NCBI GenBank assembly: GCA_963591995.1
Contig: CAVAUJ010000028.1
Span: 1 to 31,061 of the forward strand
DNA from: CAG-791 sp963591995
GTDB lineage: Bacteria; Bacillota; Clostridia; Lachnospirales; Lachnospiraceae
Direction: 5' to 3'
Length of the DNA stretch: 31,061 bases
Positions 1 to 6,758 of this stretch are shown here, piece by piece (the stretch's first letter is position 1; every line of letters starts with the position of its first letter). The notes beneath the pieces are model-generated. The model was not told the DNA's origin. It saw only the letters and a program-made list of their open reading frames with translations, and ran no database searches. The translations under genes were made by a program, and so were the position numbers.

Positions 1-9
1 TTCGTTCAT
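1..9 (-). CDS. Possible 5' end of a divergent minus-strand gene (3 codons visible)
   Basis: Read on the minus strand, the left edge begins ATG AAC GAA. A GGGAG ribosome site (plus-strand 16-20) lies 6 bases upstream, and a convincing extended -10 promoter lies about 235 bases upstream at 244-252. Only Met-Asn-Glu is visible, so the product cannot be named. The call rests only on start, ribosome-site and promoter spacing. Confidence 0.3.
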
Positions 10-243
10 GGTATGCTCCCAAGCCGCCGGCCTGCGGCAGCGGATCCGGGCAGCGCCTGCGCTGCTCGCGCGGGTGCCGGGTGGAATTCTTACAGATACA
101 GTATTTGTTCCGGTACATCTGTTTAGGAAACGATGCAGAGCCGCAGCCTGATTTTGCTGCTCGAAAATACCCGATGGCTTTTCTCCACGCATTCGCAAAA
201 TTCCGGTGCGGCCGGCCGGGGCGACAACCCCGTACGTATGCGG

Positions 244-252
244 ATTATAGCA
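244..252 (-). promoter_or_regulatory. Minus-strand extended -10 promoter
   Basis: The minus strand reads TGC followed by a perfect TATAAT (plus 249-244), an extended -10 element. The -35 is weak: TCCTTG at 17-bp spacing or TTGTCT at 14. It would drive the gene starting at position 9 through a leader of about 230 bases. Confidence 0.5.
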
Positions 253-294
253 CATTGCCGCACAGACAAGGAAGATGCCGGGAGGGGCAGGGCA

Positions 295-303
295 TGGTAT
301 GAT
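295..303 (+). promoter_or_regulatory. Plus-strand extended -10 promoter for the murD-like operon
   Basis: TGG followed by TATGAT at 298-303 forms an extended -10 element. No good -35 is visible 17 bases upstream. It lies about 120 bases before the leader ORF at 427 and 160 before the MurD-like gene. Confidence 0.35.
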
Positions 304-426
304 AAAGCACGGGTTACCGTTCATTCACCAGCAAGCGGCGACGGGTCATGGCGCCTGGTTGACGAGAGATTTCCCTACGGAAAACCTCGATGCGGAGCGT
401 AGAACCGGAGGCAAGGAGTATACATA

Positions 427-468
427 ATGCGCATGTGCGTGATGTGCGTGCAGAATAGGAAAATATGA
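427..468 (+). CDS. Putative 13-residue Met/Cys-rich leader peptide coupled to the MurD-like gene
   Basis: A short reading frame, MRMCVMCVQNRKI, begins at ATG 427, 8 bases after an AAGGAG ribosome site (413-418). Its TGA (466-468) overlaps the ATG (465-467) of the following gene as ATGA, the usual translational-coupling arrangement. The downstream gene's own ribosome site is weak (AGGA). The first eight residues include three Met and two Cys, and a 9-base tandem duplication (433-441 and 442-450) creates the Met-Cys-Val repeat. It may be a leader that passes ribosomes on, or sense sulfur amino acids, but no attenuator hairpin was found. It could also be a chance frame. Confidence 0.35.
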   Translation: MRMCVMCVQNRKI

Positions 469-1691
469 AAAAAACAGCAGAGAAACTGGAAGGAAAGAAG
501 ATTCTGATCTGGGGCTACGGGCGCGAGGGCCGGTCTACGGAGCGATTCCTCCGGGAGCATTGCCGCCCGGCCTCTGTGGAGATCTATGAGGGATCGCGGG
601 AAGGCGTTCATGAGGATGCCTTCGATTATGTTTTCGTCAGCCCCGGGATCTGTTTTGAGGAAGATGCCCCCCTGTATGACAATGCGAAATTCACCTCGCA
701 GACAGAGCTTTTCCTGGAGGAGTACGGCGCACAGACGGTGGGGATCACGGGAACCAAGGGAAAGTCCACCACCAGCGCGATGCTGCAGCGGGTGCTGGAG
801 GCCTGCAGCGGACGGAAGACCTTTCTGATGGGGAACATCGGCAAGCCCTGCCTGGACTATATGGCGCAGATGGACGAGGAGTCCATTGCGGTCTTCGAGC
901 TCTCCTGTCATCAATGCCAGCGGCTGCAGGCGAATCCGCATATTGCGGTCTTTCTGGATCTGTATGAGGACCATCTGGACCGTTATCACAGCATGGAGCA
1001 CTATTGTGCTGCCAAGAGCGGGATTACCCGGCATCAGACAGCGGAGGATTTCCTTTTCGTGGGAGCCAATGTGCCGAAGCTGCAGACAAAGGCAGAGGTG
1101 GTCGCGGTAACCCTGCCGGAGGGGGAGCACTATGAGCTGCGGATTCCCGGGGAGCACAACCAGTTGAACGCCGAGTTCGTGCGGCAGATCGCCTGCGGAC
1201 GGTTTCAATGCGAGGAGGCAAGGGTGCGCGCAGCCCTCTCCGGTTTCGGCGGACTCCCGCACCGCCTGGAGAATTGCGGCTGCATCGACGGAATTACCTA
1301 TTATGATGATTCCATTTCCACGATTCCGGAGGCTGCCATTCGGGCGGTTACCAGCGTGGTCAATACCAAAACCGTTCTGATCGGCGGCATGGACCGCGGC
1401 ATTGATTACGATATTCTGATTGCTTTCATCAAGGCGCATCCGGAATATCAGTTCATTCTGGCCTATGCGTCCGGCAAACGGATTCTGGAGTCCGTAGCAG
1501 ACTGCCCGAATGTACATTATGTCGAGGATCTGGCCGCCCAGGTAGAGCTGGCCGGAAGAATAACGCCCGCAGGCGGCGCTGTTGTCATGTCCAATGCGGC
1601 AGCGTCCTACGGATATTTCAGGAATTTTGAGGAGCGCGGCGACGTGTTTCAGCAGCTGATACGGGAAGGGAGCAAGGAGTCCCGTGTCTGA
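465..1691 (+). CDS. murD: MurD-family Mur ligase (UDP-MurNAc-L-Ala--glutamate ligase-like)
   Basis: A 408-residue cytoplasmic ATP-dependent amino-acid ligase of the Mur family, expected to add glutamate to UDP-MurNAc-L-Ala in peptidoglycan precursor synthesis. The N-terminal Rossmann-like segment (KILIWGYGREG, from residue 12) binds the nucleotide part of the substrate. The P-loop GTKGKSTT is at 96-103, ELSCHQ at 145-150, DHLDRYH at 169-175 with a probable carbamylated Lys184 (AAKSG), and LPHRLE at 264-269. The C-terminal domain ends with SNAAASYGYFRNFEERG, matching the MurD end motif. It is oddly short (MurD is usually about 450 residues). The usual NDSKATN-type segment is replaced by DDSISTIPEA (281-290), so the exact substrate, such as L-Glu instead of D-Glu, is uncertain. 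The start overlaps the leader ORF stop as ATGA. Family is secure; the symbol is provisional. Confidence 0.8.
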   Translation: MKKTAEKLEGKKILIWGYGREGRSTERFLREHCRPASVEIYEGSREGVHEDAFDYVFVSPGICFEEDAPLYDNAKFTSQTELFLEEYGAQTVGITGTKGKSTTSAMLQRVLEACSGRKTFLMGNIGKPCLDYMAQMDEESIAVFELSCHQCQRLQANPHIAVFLDLYEDHLDRYHSMEHYCAAKSGITRHQTAEDFLFVGANVPKLQTKAEVVAVTLPEGEHYELRIPGEHNQLNAEFVRQIACGRFQCEEARVRAALSGFGGLPHRLENCGCIDGITYYDDSISTIPEAAIRAVTSVVNTKTVLIGGMDRGIDYDILIAFIKAHPEYQFILAYASGKRILESVADCPNVHYVEDLAAQVELAGRITPAGGAVVMSNAAASYGYFRNFEERGDVFQQLIREGSKESRV

Positions 1692-1777
1692 ACGGTGAGC
1701 CGCGGGGTTATTTTCGCGGGGAAGGCACCGGGAGCCGGCGCGGAATCGCCGGCGGATGCGTGACAGGATGGATCATT

Positions 1778-3244
1778 ATGGAGAAAATGCCGGCAAATTA
1801 TCTGCAGGAGGCACTGGAGGCTTATTGCGGGCTTGACCGATATCCCATGCATATGCCGGGGCATAAGAGAAGGCTAGCACCGGTGCCGGGGCTGCCCTAT
1901 GACTGGGATGTGACGGAGGTGGAGGGAACCGATGACCTGCACCATGCGGAGGGGATTCTGAAGCGTGCAATGGAGCGCACGGCAGAGCTGGTCGGCAGCA
2001 GGAGGACCTGGTATCTGGTGGGCGGCAGCACCTGCGGAAATCTTGCGGCCATGTATGCCATGGTGCCGCGGGGGAGCGAGGTCATTGCAGCGAGGAACTG
2101 CCACAAGTCGATTTATCATGCGATGGAGCTTCTGGAGCTGCGCGTGCATTGGCTTTGCCCGGAGGAGCTGGTGCCGTTCGCGATTCCGGGGAGCATCCGG
2201 CCGGAGAACGTGGAGCGTATGCTGCGGCAGTTCCCGCATTCTGCGGCGGTGATCCTCACGAGCCCGACCTATGAGGGCGTTCTCTCCGATATTCGCACAA
2301 TTGCGGCGGTGGTGCACCGGGCGGGGAGCCTTTTGCTGGTTGATGAAGCCCATGGCGCGCACCTGGGGCTGGACTGCGCCGGCTTTTTCCCGGACAGCGC
2401 GGTGCATCAGGGGGCGGATGTGGTGGTGCAGAGCGCGCACAAGACACTGCCCTCCCTGACCCAGACGGCATATCTGCATCTGTGCTCCGATCGTGTTCCC
2501 GCGCAGGAGATCGAGCAGGGCCTTGGCATCTTCGAAACGAGCTCTCCCTCCTATCCTCTTCTGGCATCCCTGGACGGGTGCACCGGCCTTTTGCTGGAAA
2601 AGGGCGAGGAGCTTTACCGGGCGTGGGCCCGGCATCTGATGGATTTACGGGAAGCCGCGGCAGCCTGGGAGAACCTTTGCATCCTCGGCATGTGCCGCCA
2701 GGAGCCGGCAGCCTTTGCGCTGGATCCCGGGAAAATTCTCGTTCGCGCGGCAGGGAAAGGGACAGGACAGGACTGGAACGGTGACGAGCTGGCGGAGTTC
2801 CTGCGCAGGCAGGAGAGCATCGAATCGGAGATGCATTGCGGAGGAAATGTCCTCCTTATGACCACTCTGGCGGATCCGCAGGAAGGATGGGAGAGGCTGG
2901 AGCGGGCGCTGGAAGCGCTGAACCGGGCGGTGTGCGAGCCGCCGGAGCGGGGAGAGAAGCGTGCAAGGGAGCAGGAGCCGGGACGCGGGGAGAGAATGGA
3001 AATCGCGGTTCTCGCGAACGCAAGGGAAGAGCTCCCCTGCGGCAGGGCGGTGCAGACGGCGCGGCAGGGCGGCGCGGAAAAGGTCGCATTGACAGCGGCA
3101 GAGGGACGCATCTGCGCAGAATACGTGACACCGTATCCTCCGGGGGTTCCGGTCCTGATACCGGGAGAGCGGATCCGGGCCCGGGATGCAGAATGGCTTC
3201 TGGAGCTGCAGAGGACGGGGACGATTCTGCAGCACAGCAGGTGA
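1778..3244 (+). CDS. Orn/Lys/Arg decarboxylase family PLP enzyme
   Basis: A 488-residue fold-type I PLP enzyme of the short Gram-positive ornithine/lysine/arginine decarboxylase group (YaaO/SpeA-like), probably cytoplasmic and polyamine-related. PMHMPGHK is at 23-30, the cofactor phosphate region GGSTCGN at 82-88, VDEAHGAHLG at 188-197 with the Asp and His that contact PLP, and SAHKTLPSLTQ at 219-229 with Lys222 as the expected Schiff-base lysine. The C-terminal domain carries TPYPPGVPVLIPGE, typical of the family's small domain. An in-frame GTG at 1760 is possible, but ATG 1778 has an AGGATGG ribosome site about 6 bases upstream and begins where homologues usually start. It follows the Mur ligase by about 85 bases and may share its transcript. 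Substrate cannot be assigned from sequence alone. Confidence 0.88.
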   Translation: MEKMPANYLQEALEAYCGLDRYPMHMPGHKRRLAPVPGLPYDWDVTEVEGTDDLHHAEGILKRAMERTAELVGSRRTWYLVGGSTCGNLAAMYAMVPRGSEVIAARNCHKSIYHAMELLELRVHWLCPEELVPFAIPGSIRPENVERMLRQFPHSAAVILTSPTYEGVLSDIRTIAAVVHRAGSLLLVDEAHGAHLGLDCAGFFPDSAVHQGADVVVQSAHKTLPSLTQTAYLHLCSDRVPAQEIEQGLGIFETSSPSYPLLASLDGCTGLLLEKGEELYRAWARHLMDLREAAAAWENLCILGMCRQEPAAFALDPGKILVRAAGKGTGQDWNGDELAEFLRRQESIESEMHCGGNVLLMTTLADPQEGWERLERALEALNRAVCEPPERGEKRAREQEPGRGERMEIAVLANAREELPCGRAVQTARQGGAEKVALTAAEGRICAEYVTPYPPGVPVLIPGERIRARDAEWLLELQRTGTILQHSR

Positions 3245-3265
3245 TGCATCACTTATGCGGAGGCT

Positions 3266-3350
3266 GCAGCGGGTGACGCAGAACTTTTGCAGATGCTGAG
3301 GCGGGCAGCGGGTGACGCAGAACTTATGCAAATGCTGTGGCGGGCAGCGG
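3266..3350. repeat. 39-bp tandem repeat after the decarboxylase stop
   Basis: Two 39-base units (3266-3304 and 3305-3343) differ at only three positions. A partial third unit begins at 3344. A degenerate copy, shortened by about 7 bases, seems to start around 3237 and includes the decarboxylase stop codon. The array fills most of the gap before the lipoprotein gene. It looks like local duplication rather than a mobile element. Confidence 0.85.
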
Positions 3351-3383
3351 GGAGACGGTAACGGATCCGGGAAGGGGGAAAAT

Positions 3384-4856
3384 ATGAAAAAACAGGGGAA
3401 CATCGGGCGATGCGGCCTTGTCCTGTGCGGCCTTTGGCTGCTCCTTTTGGGCACGATGACAGGCTGCGGGGAGAGCAAGGGCACGGCCGCAGAGGAAGCC
3501 GGCGGCACAGCGCAGGCTGCAGCCGCAGAGGGGACCGCAGATGCAGCGCAGGCTGCGGATTCGGAAGCTGCCGCCGACGCAGCGGCCGGGACCGATGCGG
3601 ATTCTTCCGTGACAGAGGCGGAGGAGGATGCGGTCGGAGACTTTACCTATGCGGAGCTGGACGGCTACGAATTTTATCTGTCCGACGACATAGACAACTG
3701 GGCAACCTGGCTGTCCATCGATGCGGACGGGAATTTCGCCGGCGTCTACCACAATTCGTATATGGAGGAAATCGACGAAGAGGAATATCCCTACGGCAGT
3801 ATTACGTGGTGCGAATTCCAGGGAAAGCTTTCCGCACCTGTGAGGCTTCATGCGTTCGCTTACATGCTGCAGATCGAAGAGCTGACCTATGCAGATGAGG
3901 TCGGAACGGAGGAGGTGGAAGGCGGCATCGTTTATCGTTATGCGGAGGCCTGCGGATTGGACGGCGCCTCGCAGCTGTGTCTGTATCTGCCGGGGATGCC
4001 GGTGTCGGAGATTTCGGATACTGCACTCTCCTGGCTGCAGGGCACCTCCTCGCCGGGGACCGGGCGCCTGTCCTCTTATGCCCTGGTGTCGCTCCCGGGG
4101 GAATGGGCCTTTTCCGGGACCTACTACGGCGCGGAAGGAGAATACGGCGACGATTCCCTGACAGGGACCGTGCTCCTTGAGAATCCCTCCTGGGGCTATT
4201 ATCTCTCGGACCTTGCGGAGACGAAAGCGCTGGTCGGATACACACTGGATCAGGTCTCACAGGAGCCAAATGAAATCATTGACGAGGACCGGTGGTTTTC
4301 CGAAAACGGCCTGACAAAGCCCGGGACGGAATATACGAAGGGTGATTACGCCTACGCGATCAGCGGGTGGAACGAGACACCGTATGTGACGGTGACGAGC
4401 GTGCTGACCGGCGATACCGTCACCTACGATCTTTCAGCCTATGCGATGGCTCCGGAATATGCGGCGGCAGATGCCTCCTATGTGGATCAGCATGTGTTCT
4501 ATGCGGAGGCTGCGGACGGAATTCTGTATTTTGCAACCGGACACAGCACCTATGCGTCATCCTGCGCACAGACCGCCTACCTCACGGCGGTCGATCTGAG
4601 CTCGGGGCGGCTTCTCTGGAAAAGCGCGCCGCTGACCTGCAATTCCGCTACCTTTGCCGTTGTGGACGACTACATTGTCTGCGGGTACGGCTTCACGGCG
4701 GAGGACGATTACCTGAAGGTGCTCCGAAGGGACAACGGCGTCATCGAGGAGGAGGTGCTCCTTAAAAGCGCACCGGAGTATATTCTCCTGAAGGACGGAA
4801 TTCTCTATGTCCGCTGCTACAATACGAATTACACGTTTCAGATGGCGATGGGGTAG
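3384..4856 (+). CDS. Secreted lipoprotein with Ala/Glu/Asp-rich linker and PQQ-like C-terminal segment
   Basis: A 490-residue predicted lipoprotein. The N-terminus has a basic start (MKKQGNIGR), a hydrophobic core ending LLLLGTMTGC and a lipobox Cys at 28, so it should be anchored outside the membrane. Residues about 29-80 are a low-complexity Ala/Glu/Asp linker. The remainder is rich in aromatic residues and acidic turns. Near the C-terminus, AVDLSSGRLLWKS resembles a PQQ-type beta-propeller blade, so part may be a propeller. No enzymatic motif is recognised. ATG 3384 follows a GAAGGGGG-type ribosome site; an earlier in-frame GTG at 3312 lies inside the tandem repeat and would spoil the signal peptide. 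Lipoprotein nature is clear; function is unknown. Confidence 0.85.
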   Translation: MKKQGNIGRCGLVLCGLWLLLLGTMTGCGESKGTAAEEAGGTAQAAAAEGTADAAQAADSEAAADAAAGTDADSSVTEAEEDAVGDFTYAELDGYEFYLSDDIDNWATWLSIDADGNFAGVYHNSYMEEIDEEEYPYGSITWCEFQGKLSAPVRLHAFAYMLQIEELTYADEVGTEEVEGGIVYRYAEACGLDGASQLCLYLPGMPVSEISDTALSWLQGTSSPGTGRLSSYALVSLPGEWAFSGTYYGAEGEYGDDSLTGTVLLENPSWGYYLSDLAETKALVGYTLDQVSQEPNEIIDEDRWFSENGLTKPGTEYTKGDYAYAISGWNETPYVTVTSVLTGDTVTYDLSAYAMAPEYAAADASYVDQHVFYAEAADGILYFATGHSTYASSCAQTAYLTAVDLSSGRLLWKSAPLTCNSATFAVVDDYIVCGYGFTAEDDYLKVLRRDNGVIEEEVLLKSAPEYILLKDGILYVRCYNTNYTFQMAMG

Positions 4857-5086
4857 GAACCTGTAGTTCCGCGAACCGTGGTCCCTTCGGTGGTCACGAT
4901 GCACCCGCCGGGACCCGTCGCCGAATGTCGAGCGGACGGCAACCTTCGGGTGAGCACGACAGGGTCAGCTTGACAACGGGAGCATAGACTCGTTACTATA
5001 AACGGTATTGAATCCGCGTTGTGGTTTTCCGAAGGAAAACCGGGATGGATGCGGAACGGATACCATTGATAAGAGCCTACAGGTTC
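4857..5086 (+). promoter_or_regulatory. Structured region between the lipoprotein gene and the SCIFF gene
   Basis: About 230 bases with unusually dense pairing. A perfect 10-bp arm at 4857-4866 pairs with 5077-5086, closing the whole region. Inside are a hairpin at 4877-4898 with a C(UUCG)G cap, a 6-bp stem 4902-4907 with 4947-4952 enclosing a smaller hairpin 4915-4939, and a perfect 8-bp hairpin at 5023-5041 with a GAA loop. The 3' closing strand ends 3 bases before the SCIFF ribosome site (5090-5094). It matches no riboswitch, T-box, tmRNA, RNase P or 6S consensus I know. An internal promoter at 4970-4999 conflicts with one continuous RNA, so this may be a readthrough leader, an independent RNA or chance. 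Confidence 0.35.
4970..4999 (+). promoter_or_regulatory. Sigma-A-type promoter for the SCIFF operon
   Basis: A perfect TTGACA at 4970-4975 is followed after 18 bases by TACTAT (4994-4999). Transcription would start near 5006, giving a leader of about 97 bases with the 8-bp hairpin at 5023-5041. This is the best promoter in the window and would drive the SCIFF precursor, the maturase and perhaps the polysaccharide genes behind them. Confidence 0.65.
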
Positions 5087-5102
5087 TATGGAGGATTACG
5101 AG

Positions 5103-5249
5103 ATGAAGCACATCATGACGTTGAACACACGTGACATGGCAAAGAGCGCTGAGAACGGCGGCTGCGGCGAGTGCCAGACTTCCTGCCAGAGCGCATGCAA
5201 GACCAGCTGCGGCATTGCCAACCAGGACTGCGAGAACGAGAACGAGTAA
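5103..5249 (+). CDS. scfA: SCIFF ranthipeptide precursor (six cysteines)
   Basis: A 48-residue peptide of the SCIFF family, the substrate of the radical SAM maturase encoded next. The N-terminal leader MKHIMTLNTRD is the conserved recognition segment. The core has Cys at 21, 24, 28, 32, 36 and 43, within CGECQTSCQSACKTSC and a final DC. The ribosome site GGAGG (5090-5094) is 8 bases before ATG. In the characterised C. thermocellum homologue a thioether joins Cys32 to Thr37; here the residue after CKTSC, at exactly position 37, is Gly (codon GGC). The peptide is highly acidic after the last Cys (ENENE). Family assignment is very secure; the biological role of SCIFF peptides is still unclear. 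Confidence 0.96.
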   Translation: MKHIMTLNTRDMAKSAENGGCGECQTSCQSACKTSCGIANQDCENENE

Positions 5250-5360
5250 GACTGTAGCTCTTGTCTTCCGGCAATGGCTGGGACTGTGAACAATAACCGT
5301 CAGAAACCGGAGCATCTTCGGATGTTCCGGATTTTTTTGCAGACAGATACGGGGATTTAC

Positions 5361-6755
5361 ATGATTCATCAATACCAACTGAACGGATACAACATTATTC
5401 TGGACGTTTACTCCGGCGCGGTGCATGTCACCGACGAAGTCGCCTACGATGCCATTGCGGGACTGGATGCCGGCAAGGATAGAGATACCATCGCCCGGGA
5501 GCTTCTGGAGCGGTACAAGGAAAAGGGACTGACGCAGGAGGACGTGGCGGATACCTTTTCCGATATTGACGCATTGATACAGGACGGAAGACTCTTCACC
5601 GAGGACGTGTTTGCGGACAAGGCCTTTGATTTGAAGAACCGCTCCAATGTCATCAAGGCATTATGTCTTCTGGTGACGCACACCTGCAACCTCAGCTGCT
5701 CCTATTGCTTTGCCTCCCAGGGGAATTTTCACGGGAAGGAAGGGCTCATGAGCTTTGAAACCGGAAAGAGGGCCCTGGATTTCCTGGTGGAGAATTCGGG
5801 CTTTCGCCGGAATCTGGAGGTGGACTTTTTCGGCGGTGAGCCGTTGATGAATTTTCAGGTCTGCAAGGACCTCGTGGCCTACGCCCGCAGCATCGAGAAG
5901 GAGAAGCGGAAAAATTTCCGTTTCACGCTCACAACCAACGGCGTCGGGGTGAACGATGAGGTAATTGCGTGGGCCAACAAGGAGTGCCACAACGTGGTGC
6001 TGTCTCTGGACGGGCGCAAGGAGGTCAATGACCGTTTCCGCGTGGACCGGATGGGCCGGGGCAGCTACGATACGATCGTGCCGAAATTCCGGAAGTTCGT
6101 GGAATCGCGGGGCGGCCGCGGCTACTATATGCGGGGAACCTTCACGCATTTCAACACGGACTTCACGAAGGATCTCTTCCACATGGCCGACGATCTCGGC
6201 TTTACCGAGCTCTCGATGGAGCCCGTTGTCTGCGATCCGAAGAGCCCGAGCGCGCTCACCGAGGAGGATCTGCCGGTGCTGTTCGAGCAATATGAGCTGC
6301 TGGCGAAGGACATGATCCGCAGGGAAGAGGAGGGGAAGCCCATCACCTTCTACCACTACATGATCAATCTGGAGCACGGCCCCTGTATTTACAAGCGGAT
6401 TTCCGGGTGCGGCTCCGGAACCGAGTACATGGCCGTGACCGCCTGGGGAGATCTTTATCCCTGCCATCAATTCGTCAGCGATCCGGCATATAAGCTGGGG
6501 AACATCTGGGACGGCGTCACCAATACGAAGCTGCGGGACGAGTTCAAGCTGTGCAATGTCTACGCGCGGCATGACTGCGACAACTGCTGGGCGAGGCTGT
6601 ATTGCTCGGGCGGGTGTGCGGCCAATGCCTACCATGCGGCGGGCGACATCCACGGCACCTATGAATATGGCTGCCGGATCTTCCGCAAACGCATCGAATG
6701 TGCCATTATGGTGAAGGTGGCAGAGGCAGTGCGCCGGGCCGGGAAGGAGCAGTAA
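5361..6755 (+). CDS. scfB: SCIFF peptide maturase, radical SAM/SPASM thioether-forming enzyme
   Basis: A 464-residue radical SAM enzyme that installs a thioether cross-link in the SCIFF precursor using S-adenosylmethionine and iron-sulfur clusters in the cytoplasm. The start MIHQYQLNGYNIILDV is characteristic of the family and begins a RiPP-recognition-like N-terminal domain. The radical SAM motif CNLSCSYC places cluster ligands at Cys109, 113 and 116. GGEP follows as the SAM-binding segment, and the C-terminal SPASM region is Cys-rich (SGCGSG, YPCHQF, CDNCWARLYCSGGC and a final YGC) for auxiliary clusters. An in-frame upstream start at 5274 would add 29 residues unlike the family, so ATG 5361 is chosen. 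It follows its peptide by about 110 bases. The next gene begins 3 bases after its stop. Confidence 0.96.
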   Translation: MIHQYQLNGYNIILDVYSGAVHVTDEVAYDAIAGLDAGKDRDTIARELLERYKEKGLTQEDVADTFSDIDALIQDGRLFTEDVFADKAFDLKNRSNVIKALCLLVTHTCNLSCSYCFASQGNFHGKEGLMSFETGKRALDFLVENSGFRRNLEVDFFGGEPLMNFQVCKDLVAYARSIEKEKRKNFRFTLTTNGVGVNDEVIAWANKECHNVVLSLDGRKEVNDRFRVDRMGRGSYDTIVPKFRKFVESRGGRGYYMRGTFTHFNTDFTKDLFHMADDLGFTELSMEPVVCDPKSPSALTEEDLPVLFEQYELLAKDMIRREEEGKPITFYHYMINLEHGPCIYKRISGCGSGTEYMAVTAWGDLYPCHQFVSDPAYKLGNIWDGVTNTKLRDEFKLCNVYARHDCDNCWARLYCSGGCAANAYHAAGDIHGTYEYGCRIFRKRIECAIMVKVAEAVRRAGKEQ

Positions 6756-6758
6756 GCG

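Larger units (their letters stand above)
10..426. other. Divergent intergenic region with two opposing promoters
   Basis: No convincing gene is seen here. Short open frames such as 133-402 have no good ribosome site and no recognisable protein character. The region holds a minus-strand promoter near 244-252, a plus-strand extended -10 at 295-303, a GC-rich hairpin at 50-65 (6-bp stem, 4-base loop) and another at 217-232 (5-bp stem, 6-base loop). If the minus promoter is used, both hairpins lie in a minus-strand leader of about 230 bases. I matched no known riboswitch consensus in it. Confidence 0.5.

Noticed and set aside
133..402. 89-codon open frame before the Mur ligase
   Set aside because: No ribosome site, atypical composition and an overlap with the predicted promoters at 244-252 and 295-303.
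3312..3383. Upstream GTG start for the lipoprotein
   Set aside because: It lies within the tandem repeat and would put 24 polar residues before the signal peptide.
4857..4900. T-box or known riboswitch in front of the SCIFF gene
   Set aside because: CCGCGAACC looks slightly like the T-box antiterminator sequence, but the GGGTGG segment, specifier loop and terminator are absent.
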